Source: Mesobacillus maritimus (GTDB lineage Bacteria > Bacillota > Bacilli > Bacillales > Cytobacillaceae). From it: a stretch of 64,000 nucleotides of DNA. Position numbers and translations under genes: made by a program. Below the pieces are notes generated by a model. The model searched no databases. It was not told the DNA's origin and saw nothing but the letters and a program-made list of their open reading frames with translations. The stretch is taken from the NCBI RefSeq assembly GCF_023715205.1, contig NZ_JAMBNR010000014.1, positions 97,673-161,672 on the forward strand, in the 5' to 3' direction. Position 1 is the first letter of the stretch, and each line of letters begins with the position of its first letter. Shown one piece after another: positions 37,557-46,804 of the stretch.

Positions 37557-38819
37557 CTACATGATCCTACTTCCAATTCGCTTTTCAGTAAGGACCATCA
37601 ATGCCGTATCGGATTCTTCATTTAGATGAAAGCTTACCTTTTTACCATCACAAATAAGATCATACTCACCAAGGAAACCTTCAAATGAGACGATTCCGTG
37701 GTCATCGGTGATCTGCGTTACATTTGTGAACCAGTTCCCTTTTATGAGTTTCTTCAATACGTCATAAGCTGGTTTTGGACTATTGTCTTTCCGAATGAAT
37801 CCGGCAGGGGCACCTAGCCAAGCGCCGTCGTCACTGAAGGACCAGGATGTAATTCCTTTTACAAGTTTATGTTTAAATAGAATGGAATACATTTCTTCCA
37901 CTTCTTTTGCCTGACGTGCTTCGAATTCTGGGGTAGAAGGCCAATCGATTGGCTGATAGTCATTCAGGTCGACGATTTCTGGTGGCATAAGGTGGCCAGA
38001 CGTTAATGTGTTTTCCGTAAAGTGAATCGGTAGACCGAATTGTGAGAAACGCTCTAACACTTCTTCTAGTTTTTCACGCCCCCAATATCCTTGATGTTGA
38101 TGGGACTGGATCCCAATTGCATCAATTGGAATGCCTGCTTGTAAACATCCATCAATTAAGATTTCATAGTTGATCGAAGTATTAAAGTCATTTAATAAAA
38201 GAGTTGCTTCTGGATTGAATTCACGTGTTTTTGCAAACATTTCTTTAATGATTCCAACCCGGCCGAGGTCATTGGAAATTCTTGTGATTCCATTGTCATA
38301 TTTATCAAAGATCGGCATGATGACCACTTCATTGATCACATCCCACATATCGATTAAGCCTTTGAAGTCAGAAACATCCCGTTCAATTCTCGCAAATTGT
38401 GCTTTGAGAATTTCCTCATTGCTCATATCCAATAGCCATGGAGCCGTTAACGTGTGCCAGCAAAGGGGATGTCCTTTTACAACAATGTTTCGGTCTTTCA
38501 ACCACTGGGCAGCTGCCTTTAATTCTCTTGTTCTTGGTTTCCCTTTTTCAGGCTCGAAATTTTCCCAATAGAATGGAAGAGTCGCAAAGTTAAAGATTTC
38601 TAAGAATTGGTCCACTCCTTGTTCTAAAAAGGCCAGTCTGTCTTCTGGCACATTTCTATTTGCTACCTCAACTGCTTCAAACAATCCACACCCAAATAAG
38701 AATTGATGGTTAGTCTGTTTAAAGATGACTTCCTTTCCTTTAACTGGAGTCCCTGATGCATCTACTAGTTTTATGGTTTTGCTCGCTCTACGGTGTGCCA
38801 ACTCATTCATTTTCCCCAT
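37557..38819 (-). CDS. Endo-1,4-beta-xylanase, GH10 family, intracellular
   Basis: 420 aa. Hydrolyses xylan or, given the lack of signal peptide, imported xylo-oligosaccharides. GH10 signatures: KGHPLCWHTLTAPWLL, WDVINEVVIMP with the acid/base Glu, GIQSHQH, IHFTENTLTSG with the nucleophile Glu, and GITSWSFSDDGAWLGAPAGF. N-terminal ~40 and C-terminal ~50 residues form extra beta segments. A cre-like site 42-56 nt upstream suggests CcpA catabolite repression. Stands alone; no xylose-uptake genes nearby. Confidence 0.92.
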   Translation of the reverse strand: MGKMNELAHRRASKTIKLVDASGTPVKGKEVIFKQTNHQFLFGCGLFEAVEVANRNVPEDRLAFLEQGVDQFLEIFNFATLPFYWENFEPEKGKPRTRELKAAAQWLKDRNIVVKGHPLCWHTLTAPWLLDMSNEEILKAQFARIERDVSDFKGLIDMWDVINEVVIMPIFDKYDNGITRISNDLGRVGIIKEMFAKTREFNPEATLLLNDFNTSINYEILIDGCLQAGIPIDAIGIQSHQHQGYWGREKLEEVLERFSQFGLPIHFTENTLTSGHLMPPEIVDLNDYQPIDWPSTPEFEARQAKEVEEMYSILFKHKLVKGITSWSFSDDGAWLGAPAGFIRKDNSPKPAYDVLKKLIKGNWFTNVTQITDDHGIVSFEGFLGEYDLICDGKKVSFHLNEESDTALMVLTEKRIGSRIM

Positions 38820-38860
38820 TTTTGTTTCCTCCCATTCTATTCAATATGTACAGCTAATTA

Positions 38861-38875
38861 TAGAAAGCGCTTACT
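38861..38875 (-). promoter_or_regulatory. Catabolite responsive element (cre) of the xylanase gene
   Basis: TAGAAAGCGCTTACT fits the CcpA consensus WTGNAANCGNWNNCW at all but one position and is nearly palindromic. Position just upstream of the xylanase start supports repression. Confidence 0.65.
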
Positions 38876-39134
38876 TTAATCTCTAATTACAATTTTATCA
38901 AAGTTTGTATGGTCAGTAAACAAAGTTTGAAAACAGAATTTGGAAAGGGTCTTTCATTCGCTGGGCTATATCTTTAAACGCTTAGGTTGGGAAAGATATT
39001 GAAGATATCGCGATGGTGTATTTCTTTCAAAAGCAAATATCTGGGTCTTATAACATATAAAGTAATATATCCAATTAGCATGAGCGCGGATATGAGGATA
39101 TATATTCAACTAAAGCCTTATTCAAATCGTTAAA

Positions 39135-39308
39135 ACCCCCTTTGGCTAAAATAATTGGCTGATATGGTGGATGTATCAATGACTGTTTTACAAACAAGAC
39201 TTTTGAATAATTCCTTCAACTCAAGCACTCTGACACTGTAGCGCTTAGGGTAGCGTAACCCTTCAAGTCCAACTAGATAATCCTCGCTGTGGGCCTTTTA
39301 ACGTATAC
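39135..39308 (-). other. Possible coding remnant on the minus strand
   Basis: 58 codons open without a start: EDYLVGLEGLRYPKRYSVRV, LELKELFKSLVCKTVIDTST, ISANYFSQRGF stop. The composition looks protein-like but no family was recognised, and flanking codons are closed. The remainder of 38876-39497 shows nothing clear. Confidence 0.4.
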
Positions 39309-39497
39309 AATCTTTCAATGCCTGTGCATATATCAACCATCATGTTCAATTATCCTTAAAGAGTCAAATTAATTATCTGAAAATTCACAAAATGTGTTGA
39401 ACGGATCCAGATGGGATGGTATGATTTGTTTAGGCAAAAACTGTTATGTAACAGATTATAGTGAAATACTAATATGATTTAAACAGAAGAATACAAG

Positions 39498-39514
39498 GTG
39501 TCGACAGCCGACAC
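39498..39514. promoter_or_regulatory. GntR operator 1
   Basis: GTGTCGACAGCCGACAC: half-sites TGTCG and CGACA 5 nt apart. 15 bp before the regulator start. The same sequence occurs at 40262-40277 before the amidohydrolase gene. Overlap with the regulator's promoter/RBS region suggests autorepression. Confidence 0.8.
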
Positions 39515-39528
39515 AGTGGGAGGAGACT

Positions 39529-40194
39529 ATGAATACGACTCCGATTGACAAACCCGTTCGATATTATGATCAGGTCTATTATTCACTACGGGAGAAGATT
39601 GTTCAGGGAGTGTTACAACCTGGTGATAGTGTTTATGAGGCAAGAATCGCGAGAGAATTAAATATCAGCCGCAGTCCAGTCAGAGAAGCAGTGCGTGCTT
39701 TGGAAAAAGAGGGGCTGTTGGTCATCGATGGGAAGTCGAAAATCACCGTCTATAAACCAACGATGAAAGACTTTGAGGATATTTACGAATGCCGGATTGC
39801 TTTAGAATCACTTGCTGCAAGATTAACAACAAGGTTAGCATCGGAAAAGGAACTTGAAGAAATCGAAAAGTCCGTTGTCAATCCTACGCCATTTCTAGAA
39901 GGCGAGGAAGGCAGAAAAGAATTAATCGATAAGAATGGTTATTTTCACGAGTTAATTATTCAATACACTCAAAATAGAAGGTTAATGAAGCAGTTACGAG
40001 ACTTAAACTCCTTAAGTCTTTACTATCGGACTCTCAATTTCCAAGGGGAGAACCGGGAATGGACAGTCTATAACGAACATAAAGAAGTCATCGAACAAAT
40101 GCTACGACGAGATGAAGATAAAGCTTCACTCATGATGAAAAAACATCTGGAAACAGACTTACATCATTTGCGGGAGATTTTTGCAAGGAAGTGA
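39529..40194 (+). CDS. GntR/FadR-family (FCD domain) transcriptional regulator
   Basis: 221 aa. Winged helix at residues ~10-75 (YYSLREKIVQGVLQPGDSVY, ARIARELNISRSPVREAVRA, LEKEGLL), then a helical FCD ligand-binding domain (YECRIALESLAARLTTRLAS; NGYFHELIIQYTQN; the His in MMKKHLETDLHHL). These His/Asp positions usually bind a metal and an organic acid. Divides the cluster from the xylanase. Presumably represses itself and the downstream amidohydrolase-transporter genes through the two matching operators. Confidence 0.92.
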   Translation: MNTTPIDKPVRYYDQVYYSLREKIVQGVLQPGDSVYEARIARELNISRSPVREAVRALEKEGLLVIDGKSKITVYKPTMKDFEDIYECRIALESLAARLTTRLASEKELEEIEKSVVNPTPFLEGEEGRKELIDKNGYFHELIIQYTQNRRLMKQLRDLNSLSLYYRTLNFQGENREWTVYNEHKEVIEQMLRRDEDKASLMMKKHLETDLHHLREIFARK

Positions 40195-40261
40195 TATTTT
40201 TTTATCATGGGAAGTTCTTTAAGCTCTCAATCTAATAAAAAATAATATGCCATTCTTAACC

Positions 40262-40277
40262 TGTCGACAGCCGACAC
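40262..40277. promoter_or_regulatory. GntR operator 2
   Basis: TGTCGACAGCCGACAC, identical to operator 1 over 16 nt, 26 bp before the amidohydrolase start. Confidence 0.8.
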
Positions 40278-40303
40278 CTATTAAAAGGAGGAAGGGAATT
40301 CGA

Positions 40304-41707
40304 ATGAAAACAATCATCCAAAATGGAACCATTGTGACTGCTACTGATATCTATAAAGCCGATTTGAAGATTGAGCAAGGGGCCATTACAGCGATCTCGA
40401 ATCATTTTATCCCTGAAAAGGATGATCATGTCATTGATGCGAGCGGCCAATATATTTTACCAGGTGGAATTGATGTACATACTCATCTTGCATGGCCTTT
40501 CCAAAGTACCGGAACAGCGGACGATTTCGTAACAGGTACACAAGCTGCGGCTGCTGGCGGAATCACTAGTATTATTAACTTTACCAACCCTAAAAAAGGG
40601 CAAACCTTGCTCGACAACTTACAAGAATGGAAGAAGAAAGGAGAATCTTCACTCATAGATTACGGTTTTCACTCCATAATTAGTGAGTATACTGACCATG
40701 TTCTTGAAGAGCTTCCAATTTTAGCAGAACGGGAAGGGGTCACTTCGATTAAACTATTTATGGCCTACAAGGGAGAATTAATGGTCAATGACCGTGAAAT
40801 GTATAAAATCATGAAAAAAGCCGGAGAGGTCGGGATCATCACTAGTATTCACGCTGAAAATGGCGATCTTATCGATGAATTGGTAGAAGAATCGCTCGCG
40901 AAAGGAAATACAGATCCCATCTTTCATGCTTATACACGGCCAACCATCACAGAATCAGAAGCAACAGGCAGAGCGCTTGCAATTGCAGAAGCCGCAAATG
41001 CACATGTATACATTGTCCATGTAAGCTGTGCGGATGCATTAGAAAAGGTAGAGCGGGCGAAAAAGCGGGGAGTTCAGGCCTTTGCAGAGACCTGTCCACA
41101 TTATTTGGTCCTGGATGAAAGCTATTTAGCTTTGCCTGATTTTGAAGGAGGGAAATATGTTTGTTCCCCGCCACTTCGAGAAAAATGGAATCAAGATCAT
41201 CTATGGAGGGGGATTTCATCTGGTCTTGTTTCTACCATCGGTTCTGATCATTGTCCATTCCGATTTGAAGGGCAAAAAACGTTAGGCAGAGACAATTTTG
41301 CCAAGATTCCGAATGGCTGTCCAGGGATTGAAGATATGTTCTCGATTCTGTATCACTACGGAGTTCAGGAAGGCAGAATTTCTCTTCAGAAATTCGTTGA
41401 AGTCATGTCGACCGGTCCTGCAAAATTATTTGGGCTGTATCCAAAAAAGGGCTCGATTTCCGTTGGGTTTGATGCGGACCTCGTCTTATTTAATCCTAAA
41501 ATCAGAAGAGAAATTACAAAGGTAAAACAATATCAAAATCTTGATTATAACCTGTATGAAGGAACGGTTGTTCAAGGTGCGATTACTCGTGTTCTTTCAC
41601 GCGGGGAGGAAATTGTCAGAGATGGAATCGTTGTAGGTCAAAAGGGACGTGGACAGTATTTGTTTAGAAAGAAGGTTGCCAATATTGAAAAAACAGTTAC
41701 CAGTTAA
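40304..41707 (+). CDS. Hydantoinase / dihydropyrimidinase-type cyclic amidohydrolase
   Basis: 467 aa. Opens cyclic amides such as hydantoins or dihydropyrimidines. Start ATG 40304 has AAAGGAGGAAGG 6 nt before; an upstream in-frame ATG (40247) lies before the operator and is unlikely. All binuclear-metal ligands are visible: DVHTHL, the carboxylated Lys in SIKLFMAYKG, IHAEN, IVHVSC and the Asp in GSDHCPF. Cluster lacks an N-carbamoyl amidohydrolase, so a classical hydantoin-to-amino-acid route is incomplete here. Followed by an MFS carrier and an Asp/Glu-racemase-superfamily gene in the same direction. Confidence 0.92.
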   Translation: MKTIIQNGTIVTATDIYKADLKIEQGAITAISNHFIPEKDDHVIDASGQYILPGGIDVHTHLAWPFQSTGTADDFVTGTQAAAAGGITSIINFTNPKKGQTLLDNLQEWKKKGESSLIDYGFHSIISEYTDHVLEELPILAEREGVTSIKLFMAYKGELMVNDREMYKIMKKAGEVGIITSIHAENGDLIDELVEESLAKGNTDPIFHAYTRPTITESEATGRALAIAEAANAHVYIVHVSCADALEKVERAKKRGVQAFAETCPHYLVLDESYLALPDFEGGKYVCSPPLREKWNQDHLWRGISSGLVSTIGSDHCPFRFEGQKTLGRDNFAKIPNGCPGIEDMFSILYHYGVQEGRISLQKFVEVMSTGPAKLFGLYPKKGSISVGFDADLVLFNPKIRREITKVKQYQNLDYNLYEGTVVQGAITRVLSRGEEIVRDGIVVGQKGRGQYLFRKKVANIEKTVTS

Positions 41708-41833
41708 CCTATAAAGCGGCATAGACTCTCGGGTGTATTCCTGTTCGGCACTTTTAAGGAGGTGATGAAAAGGGTTTCTTGGAAACGTTTTTGTTGCGAA
41801 TACACCAAACCATTTTTTTTTAGGGGGGATATT

Positions 41834-43177
41834 ATGCCAAAGGGTAACACAAGCCTTAATGTTCCAAAGTCGAATCTCGATTTGAATCCAAAACCAACAA
41901 ATGTACGTTGGCGAGTCTTTATTATGCTCCTTCTCCTCGTAACAATTAACTATGTGGACCGTGCCGTTCTATCGATTGCCATGCCAGAGATTCAAAAAGA
42001 TTTATCGTTAGACCCAGCGATTGTCGGGTTAATTCTTAGCTCGTTTTTCTGGGGTTATGCGCTCATGCAAGTTCCGTCAGGCTGGTTAGCAGACAGATAT
42101 CGTCCAGATAAAGTCGTCTATGGTGCGGCTATTTCATGGGGGATTGTTCAGACACTGACAGGTTTCATTATGGGTGCGAAATCTCTGATGTTTCTCCGTG
42201 TATTACTCGGAATCACGGAAGCACCAGTCATGCCTGGAAGTTCAAAGCTACAATCGATTTGGCTTTCTTCTAAGGAAAGAGGACGTGGCGCTACCATCAT
42301 CGATAGCGGTGCCCCATTAGGAACAGCTGTTGGCGGTCCAATCATCATTGCCTTCATGGCATGGTTTGGTGGATGGCGGGGTGCGTTGATTGGAGCAGGG
42401 ATTCTAACAATTATCATAGCTTGGTTGGTTTGGCGAGTCATTAAGGGTGGACCTGAAGGGAATCCAAAGGTCAATGAAGCGGAGAGAGAATATATAAGGA
42501 AAGCGCTCGAAGAAGAATACGAGGAACATAAAAGGAATTCAACGGGTATTAAAATCGGTGCAAAGGATTATTTAAAAGCACGAAATTTTTGGTGCATGTG
42601 TCTGGGCTGGTTTTCCTTTAACACGGTTTTTTATGGGTTAATGACATGGGGACCTTCTTATCTAGCTGTTACCCAAGATTTGGATATCGCTGCGATAGGT
42701 GGATCGGTTCTCATTATTTTCGGCTGTGGATTTATTGGGGAGATCATTGGTGGATTGATTACGGATAAATGGCGAGACAAAGGTGGAAGCATCAACACGG
42801 TTATGCGGACCATGCTATCCATTGCAGGAATCATGACGGCGTTATCCATTTTCTTTTTAACCAAGACGACCTCCGTCACAATGGCAATCACGATGCTTTC
42901 AATTGCGTTATTCTTCCTTCGTTGGGGAGGGTTATACTGGGCTGTGCCAGCGGCGATTTCACAGCGGGAACATGTTGGGACAATCGGAGGATGTATGAAC
43001 CTAGCAGGAAATCTTGCGGGTGTGTTAACCCCCATTTATATTGGGATTATCGTATCTGTAACTGGTTCCTATTTCTTAGCACTAATGGTGTTTGTTGCTG
43101 CAGGGATACTTTTGGCGATTGTTTCCAGTTTAATTCGATACAATAAGAAAATTGGTAGTGAAAAAATAACAGTTTAG
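41834..43177 (+). CDS. MFS transporter, anion:cation symporter (ACS) family
   Basis: 447 aa, 12 hydrophobic helices. ATG 41834 preceded by AGGGGGGAT. ACS-type signature VTINYVDRAVLSIAMPEIQK and GYALMQVPSGWLADRYRPDK, as in hexuronate, phthalate and tartrate carriers. Likely takes up the substrate (or a carboxylate product) of the neighbouring amidohydrolase. The gene ends 11 nt before the next gene. Confidence 0.88.
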   Translation: MPKGNTSLNVPKSNLDLNPKPTNVRWRVFIMLLLLVTINYVDRAVLSIAMPEIQKDLSLDPAIVGLILSSFFWGYALMQVPSGWLADRYRPDKVVYGAAISWGIVQTLTGFIMGAKSLMFLRVLLGITEAPVMPGSSKLQSIWLSSKERGRGATIIDSGAPLGTAVGGPIIIAFMAWFGGWRGALIGAGILTIIIAWLVWRVIKGGPEGNPKVNEAEREYIRKALEEEYEEHKRNSTGIKIGAKDYLKARNFWCMCLGWFSFNTVFYGLMTWGPSYLAVTQDLDIAAIGGSVLIIFGCGFIGEIIGGLITDKWRDKGGSINTVMRTMLSIAGIMTALSIFFLTKTTSVTMAITMLSIALFFLRWGGLYWAVPAAISQREHVGTIGGCMNLAGNLAGVLTPIYIGIIVSVTGSYFLALMVFVAAGILLAIVSSLIRYNKKIGSEKITV

Positions 43178-43188
43178 GGGGATGAATG

Positions 43189-43929
43189 ATGAATGAACCA
43201 AAGAAAATCGGGATGTTAACTCCATCTTCAAATACGGTACTAGAGCCAATCTGCTCGAGAATGTTACATGATGTACCTGAGGTAACATGCCACTATGCAC
43301 GGTTTGAAGTGACGAAAATCTCACTCGAACAAGATGCACTAAGCCAATTTGATTTTGAGCCAATGCTTCAAGCCGCAGAATTATTAGCCCATGCTGAAGT
43401 CGATGTGATCGCATGGAATGGAACTTCCGGAGGATGGTTAGGGTTTGATGTGGACCGACAACTTTGTGACGCCATTACAAAAAGAACGGGAATTCCAGCG
43501 ACAACCAGCATGTTATCGCAGGTGAAAGCGTTTAAAGAGCATAACATAAAATCCGTTCACTTAGTTACACCGTATATTCCAGAGATTAATAAGTTGATAG
43601 TAGAACAATATAAAAAGCATTGTAATGTGGATACGGTCAATGTTTCAGGATTGGCCCAAACCCATAATCGTTCATTCAGTCAAGTATCACAAGAAAGAAT
43701 CGAAGAGCAAATTAAATCGGTAACCGTTATGCCTGCAGATGCTTTAAGTGTTGTTTGTACGAACTTTCCTGCGGTAGGGAAGGTAAAATACTATGAGGAA
43801 AAATACAAAATCCCAATGTATGATACTATCAATGTTTTATTATGGGAGTGTCTAAAAATGGTAGATATTGAACCTAGTGTAGTGAAAGGATGGGGAAAAG
43901 TTTTTTCAAAAGTAGGGATTAATCAATAA
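43189..43929 (+). CDS. Asp/Glu racemase-superfamily protein (maleate isomerase / arylmalonate decarboxylase-like)
   Basis: 246 aa. Fold typified by IGMLTPSSNTVLEPICSRML and a C-terminal VVCTNFPAV. The second-domain Cys is present. The first-domain position that is Cys in maleate isomerases and racemases reads WNGTSGGW, i.e. Gly, which is the arrangement of arylmalonate decarboxylase (one Cys only). Function could be a decarboxylation or an isomerisation of a malonate- or maleate-like product. Start at 43189 chosen for spacing from AGGGGG; ATG 43186 is also possible. Last gene of the GntR cluster. Confidence 0.82.
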   Translation: MNEPKKIGMLTPSSNTVLEPICSRMLHDVPEVTCHYARFEVTKISLEQDALSQFDFEPMLQAAELLAHAEVDVIAWNGTSGGWLGFDVDRQLCDAITKRTGIPATTSMLSQVKAFKEHNIKSVHLVTPYIPEINKLIVEQYKKHCNVDTVNVSGLAQTHNRSFSQVSQERIEEQIKSVTVMPADALSVVCTNFPAVGKVKYYEEKYKIPMYDTINVLLWECLKMVDIEPSVVKGWGKVFSKVGINQ

Positions 43930-43946
43930 ATTCGGTAGCCATTGAT

Positions 43947-43985
43947 GAGCATTTAACCTGTGGGGGGTTCAATGCTCTTTTTCTT
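43947..43985 (+). terminator. Terminator of the amidohydrolase cluster
   Basis: GAGCATT..AACC pairs with GGTT..AATGCTC (one mismatch), loop of G-rich sequence, followed by TTTTTCTTTTT. 18 nt after the stop. Confidence 0.85.
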
Positions 43986-44214
43986 TTTAGGCAGGACATC
44001 TACGTTTTACGTCTTTCGGACGACTCCATACATTTTACAGGACAGAAGGTTGCTGTGCCCAACCCTAAATGTATGCTGTTGTGCATGCAGATATCTTCCT
44101 TATTGTATCATGAAAATAGTGATATTTTTAATTGTTTATATAATTCTCGAGTGTCTAATTGATTCTCCTAAGATAAAGGACATTATAGGAATTAAACTTA
44201 GTAAATCCATTTTT

Positions 44215-44312
<98 letters not shown>

Positions 44313-44321
44313 ACAAAAAAC

Positions 44322-44345
44322 ACAGCTCATAAGCTGTTTTTTTGT
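44322..44345 (+). terminator. Terminator after the 5S-like sequence
   Basis: ACAGCT and AGCTGT with loop CATA, then seven T. Same relative position as the terminator of an rrn operon. Confidence 0.8.
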
Positions 44346-44476
44346 TGTTTTATGAAGAAAGAAATTTAAAAGCTTTGCGGTTTTAATGAGGATTTTTAAT
44401 ATATTTGGTGTCAAACGATGATTTTAAAATCTGAAAAGGTTAAGTAACCTAGTAGCTGAGTGCCTCAAACCCGAAA

Positions 44477-44504
44477 CCAAATGTTTCAATATTGATACAT
44501 TTGG
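44477..44504. promoter_or_regulatory. Palindromic enhancer (UAS) candidate for the PrpR-type activator
   Basis: 28-bp palindrome with one mismatched pair: half CCAAATGTTTCAAT and its mirror ATTGATACATTTGG. Centre about 140 bp upstream of the sigma-54 promoter at 44627, the usual enhancer distance. Its core GTTTCA-N4-TGATAC recurs upstream of the promoter at 52144. Confidence 0.65.
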
Positions 44505-44626
44505 AGTGGAAATTTACCCAATGTCATTCGTTGAACATTCAATAAAAAAATTTGAAACGTAACAGAATGGTGAAAATAATGGGTTTCATTGCCAAGTCCA
44601 TTATTTTTGTTTCGTATTTTAAACTT

Positions 44627-44644
44627 TTGGCACAATCATTGCAT
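44627..44644 (+). promoter_or_regulatory. Sigma-54 (-24/-12) promoter of the CMD-TRAP genes
   Basis: TTGGCACAATCATTGCAT: GG at 44629-44630 and GC at 44641-44642 with the obligatory 10 nt between. 215 bp before the first gene. Confidence 0.88.
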
Positions 44645-44859
44645 TATAAAAGTTGTATATGAAATAGAATCGGAATTTATTTCTTCTAATATCGGAAAAG
44701 AAAAGGCATCTAAGAAGATGGTTCGTCATTAAAATACTGAATATTTAAACATATCAACCTATGTTGAAACTTTCTAACAAGCTCTTACTATTCCATTTCA
44801 CAAAAGTGAATGCAGAATATAGTTTTTAACTAGTAGAAAATAAAGGAGGAAAAATACGA

Positions 44860-45648
44860 ATGAGTAGACTAGAAAAAGACCAGCTATACAATGCAAAGGG
44901 AATCGGAATTGACGATTCTAAAAAGACTCAAGAGGCTTCTTTTAAGGAAGAAGTCGGCTACTGGAATTCAACGTTAAATTACCTGCTAGATGCAGACGAA
45001 GAGTTTTTCGAGATATACAAAAAACTCGTTTCGACTCCTTATAAAAATAACATTCTGGATGCAAAATCGAGAGAATTAATCAATATTGCCTTAAGTTCGG
45101 CACCCACAAATTTAAGCAAAGATACATTAGAAACTCATATCGAAAATGCTCTTAATCAAGGTGCTACAGAAAAAGAAATTCTAGAAGTTTTTAAACTGGT
45201 GAGTGTCTTAGGGATGCATACCTGTGCAGTTGGGGTTCCGATTCTCGTAGAAGAAACTGGTCAATATGAAGGGGTGCCATTAAATCGTCACCAAGAAGAG
45301 TTAAAGCAAAAGTTTGTTGAGAAAATGGGTTATTGGCATGATTTTCGGAACACGCTTCTCCTCAACGATGAACATTTCTTTGAAAGCTATTATGAATTTC
45401 TCACAAACCCTTGGGAAACGGACATTTTAAGTCCGAAATTAAAAGAATTTATTTACATCGCAATTGATAGCGCTACCACGCATTTGTTTGATGTCGGGAT
45501 TCGCGTTCATATCCGAGGTGCCTTAAAACACGGAGCAACTTTTGAAGAAATTATGGAAGTGTTGAAACTAACAAGTGCACAAGGGGTAGATACTTTTTAC
45601 GCAGGGATACCGGTCTTAGAGTCGGTGTTAGCGAAGCGCGGGAAATAA
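44860..45648 (+). CDS. Carboxymuconolactone decarboxylase-family protein, tandem domains
   Basis: 262 aa made of two AhpD-like CMD domains: residues ~25-130 (SRELINIALSSAPTNLSKDT, HIENALNQGATEKEILEVFK) and ~140-255 (LKEFIYIAIDSATTHLFDVG, HIRGALKHGATFEEIMEVLK). The CxxC pair of AhpD is not seen; the first domain has a single Cys in GMHTCAVG. Possible roles: lactone or carboxylate chemistry, or peroxide defence. RBS AAAGGAGGAAA. First gene behind the sigma-54 promoter, followed by a TRAP transporter. Confidence 0.85.
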   Translation: MSRLEKDQLYNAKGIGIDDSKKTQEASFKEEVGYWNSTLNYLLDADEEFFEIYKKLVSTPYKNNILDAKSRELINIALSSAPTNLSKDTLETHIENALNQGATEKEILEVFKLVSVLGMHTCAVGVPILVEETGQYEGVPLNRHQEELKQKFVEKMGYWHDFRNTLLLNDEHFFESYYEFLTNPWETDILSPKLKEFIYIAIDSATTHLFDVGIRVHIRGALKHGATFEEIMEVLKLTSAQGVDTFYAGIPVLESVLAKRGK

Positions 45649-45711
45649 TGAAAAGATTACTAGCTAGGAATTTTCATAAATCAAAATGAAAAAGCGATGG
45701 GGGGATTTTTT

Positions 45712-46767
45712 ATGCGTAAAATAGGAATGTTGGTCACCATGATGGCTTTGCTTTTGTTAGCAGCATGTGGACAATCAGAATCTTCATCTTCAGATGGGAA
45801 AGTATTCGAATTAAATTATAACAATTTGGCTCCACCAACACATCCATATACAAAAAATGTGGCAGAACCTTGGGCTGAATTTGTCGAAGAAGAAACAGAT
45901 GGGAAAGTCAAGGTTCATGTGTTCCCTAGTTCTTCGCTAGGTACCACGGAAACGGGCTATGATGACATCAGTGGTGGAGTTTTTGATGTTGGTCTTTTGT
46001 ATGCAAGTGCGGATCAAAATGAAATCTTATTCCCATTGTCTATTGGAGACTTGCCGTTTGCGATTCCTAATCCAGAGGTTGCGGTCAATGTTATGAATAA
46101 GTTTTATGACAAATTCGTGAAAGACCAGTTTCAAGATGTTGTATGGCTAAGTGCTTCCTCAACCGATACAGCACAGCTTTATACCACAGACCCAGTTGAA
46201 ACCATTGATGATATCAAAAAGCGAAAAGTCAGCAATAGTTTATATTCTCGAAACGAATTGATTAGTAAGTGGGGAGCCATCCCTGTTACCAATACAAATT
46301 CGGAATTATACGAATCTGTTGAACGAGGCATCGTGGATGACGTTATTTACAATACAACAGGCGCCATCGGGTTTAGTTTAAATGAAGTAGCTCCAAACAT
46401 GACCAAGCTTGATTTAGGGGTTTCCTCCAACGCGTTATTCATAAATGGAAACGTATTCAATCAACTGCCTGAGGAGATCCAAACATTATTTAAGGAAAAA
46501 TTAGGTCCTAAACATCAAGAATTGATGGCAGAGCTGTACATGACGGAAATGGAAAACTCGATTAAAGAGTTTGAGAATCGAGTGAAAGACAAAGGCGGAA
46601 AAGTCATCATCCCTAGTGAAGCAGAACTAACAAAATTCAAAGAACCTGCAGAGAAAATGTGGGATGACTGGGTGAAAGAAGCCAATAAAAAGGGCTACCC
46701 TGGGGATGAAATGATGGAGTTCTTTAAACAATCTTTAGCGGAAGAAGGAGTGAAGATTCCGTTCTAA
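45712..46767 (+). CDS. dctP: TRAP transporter substrate-binding lipoprotein (DctP type)
   Basis: 351 aa. Lipoprotein signal (KIGMLVTMMALLLLAACG) from ATG 45712, with GGGGGG upstream; the in-frame ATG at 45697 lies within the RBS region. Binds a carboxylate-type solute outside the cell and delivers it to DctQM. Family features: AEPWAEFVEEETDGKVKVHV, FPSSSLGTTETGYDDISGGV, the arginine-containing KRKVSNSLYSRNELISKWG. Ligand not predictable. A strong hairpin separates it from dctQM, consistent with higher expression of the binding protein. Confidence 0.9.
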   Translation: MRKIGMLVTMMALLLLAACGQSESSSSDGKVFELNYNNLAPPTHPYTKNVAEPWAEFVEEETDGKVKVHVFPSSSLGTTETGYDDISGGVFDVGLLYASADQNEILFPLSIGDLPFAIPNPEVAVNVMNKFYDKFVKDQFQDVVWLSASSTDTAQLYTTDPVETIDDIKKRKVSNSLYSRNELISKWGAIPVTNTNSELYESVERGIVDDVIYNTTGAIGFSLNEVAPNMTKLDLGVSSNALFINGNVFNQLPEEIQTLFKEKLGPKHQELMAELYMTEMENSIKEFENRVKDKGGKVIIPSEAELTKFKEPAEKMWDDWVKEANKKGYPGDEMMEFFKQSLAEEGVKIPF

Positions 46768-46804
46768 TCGAATGGTAGATCGTCACATCTTGAGCAAAAT
46801 AGCT

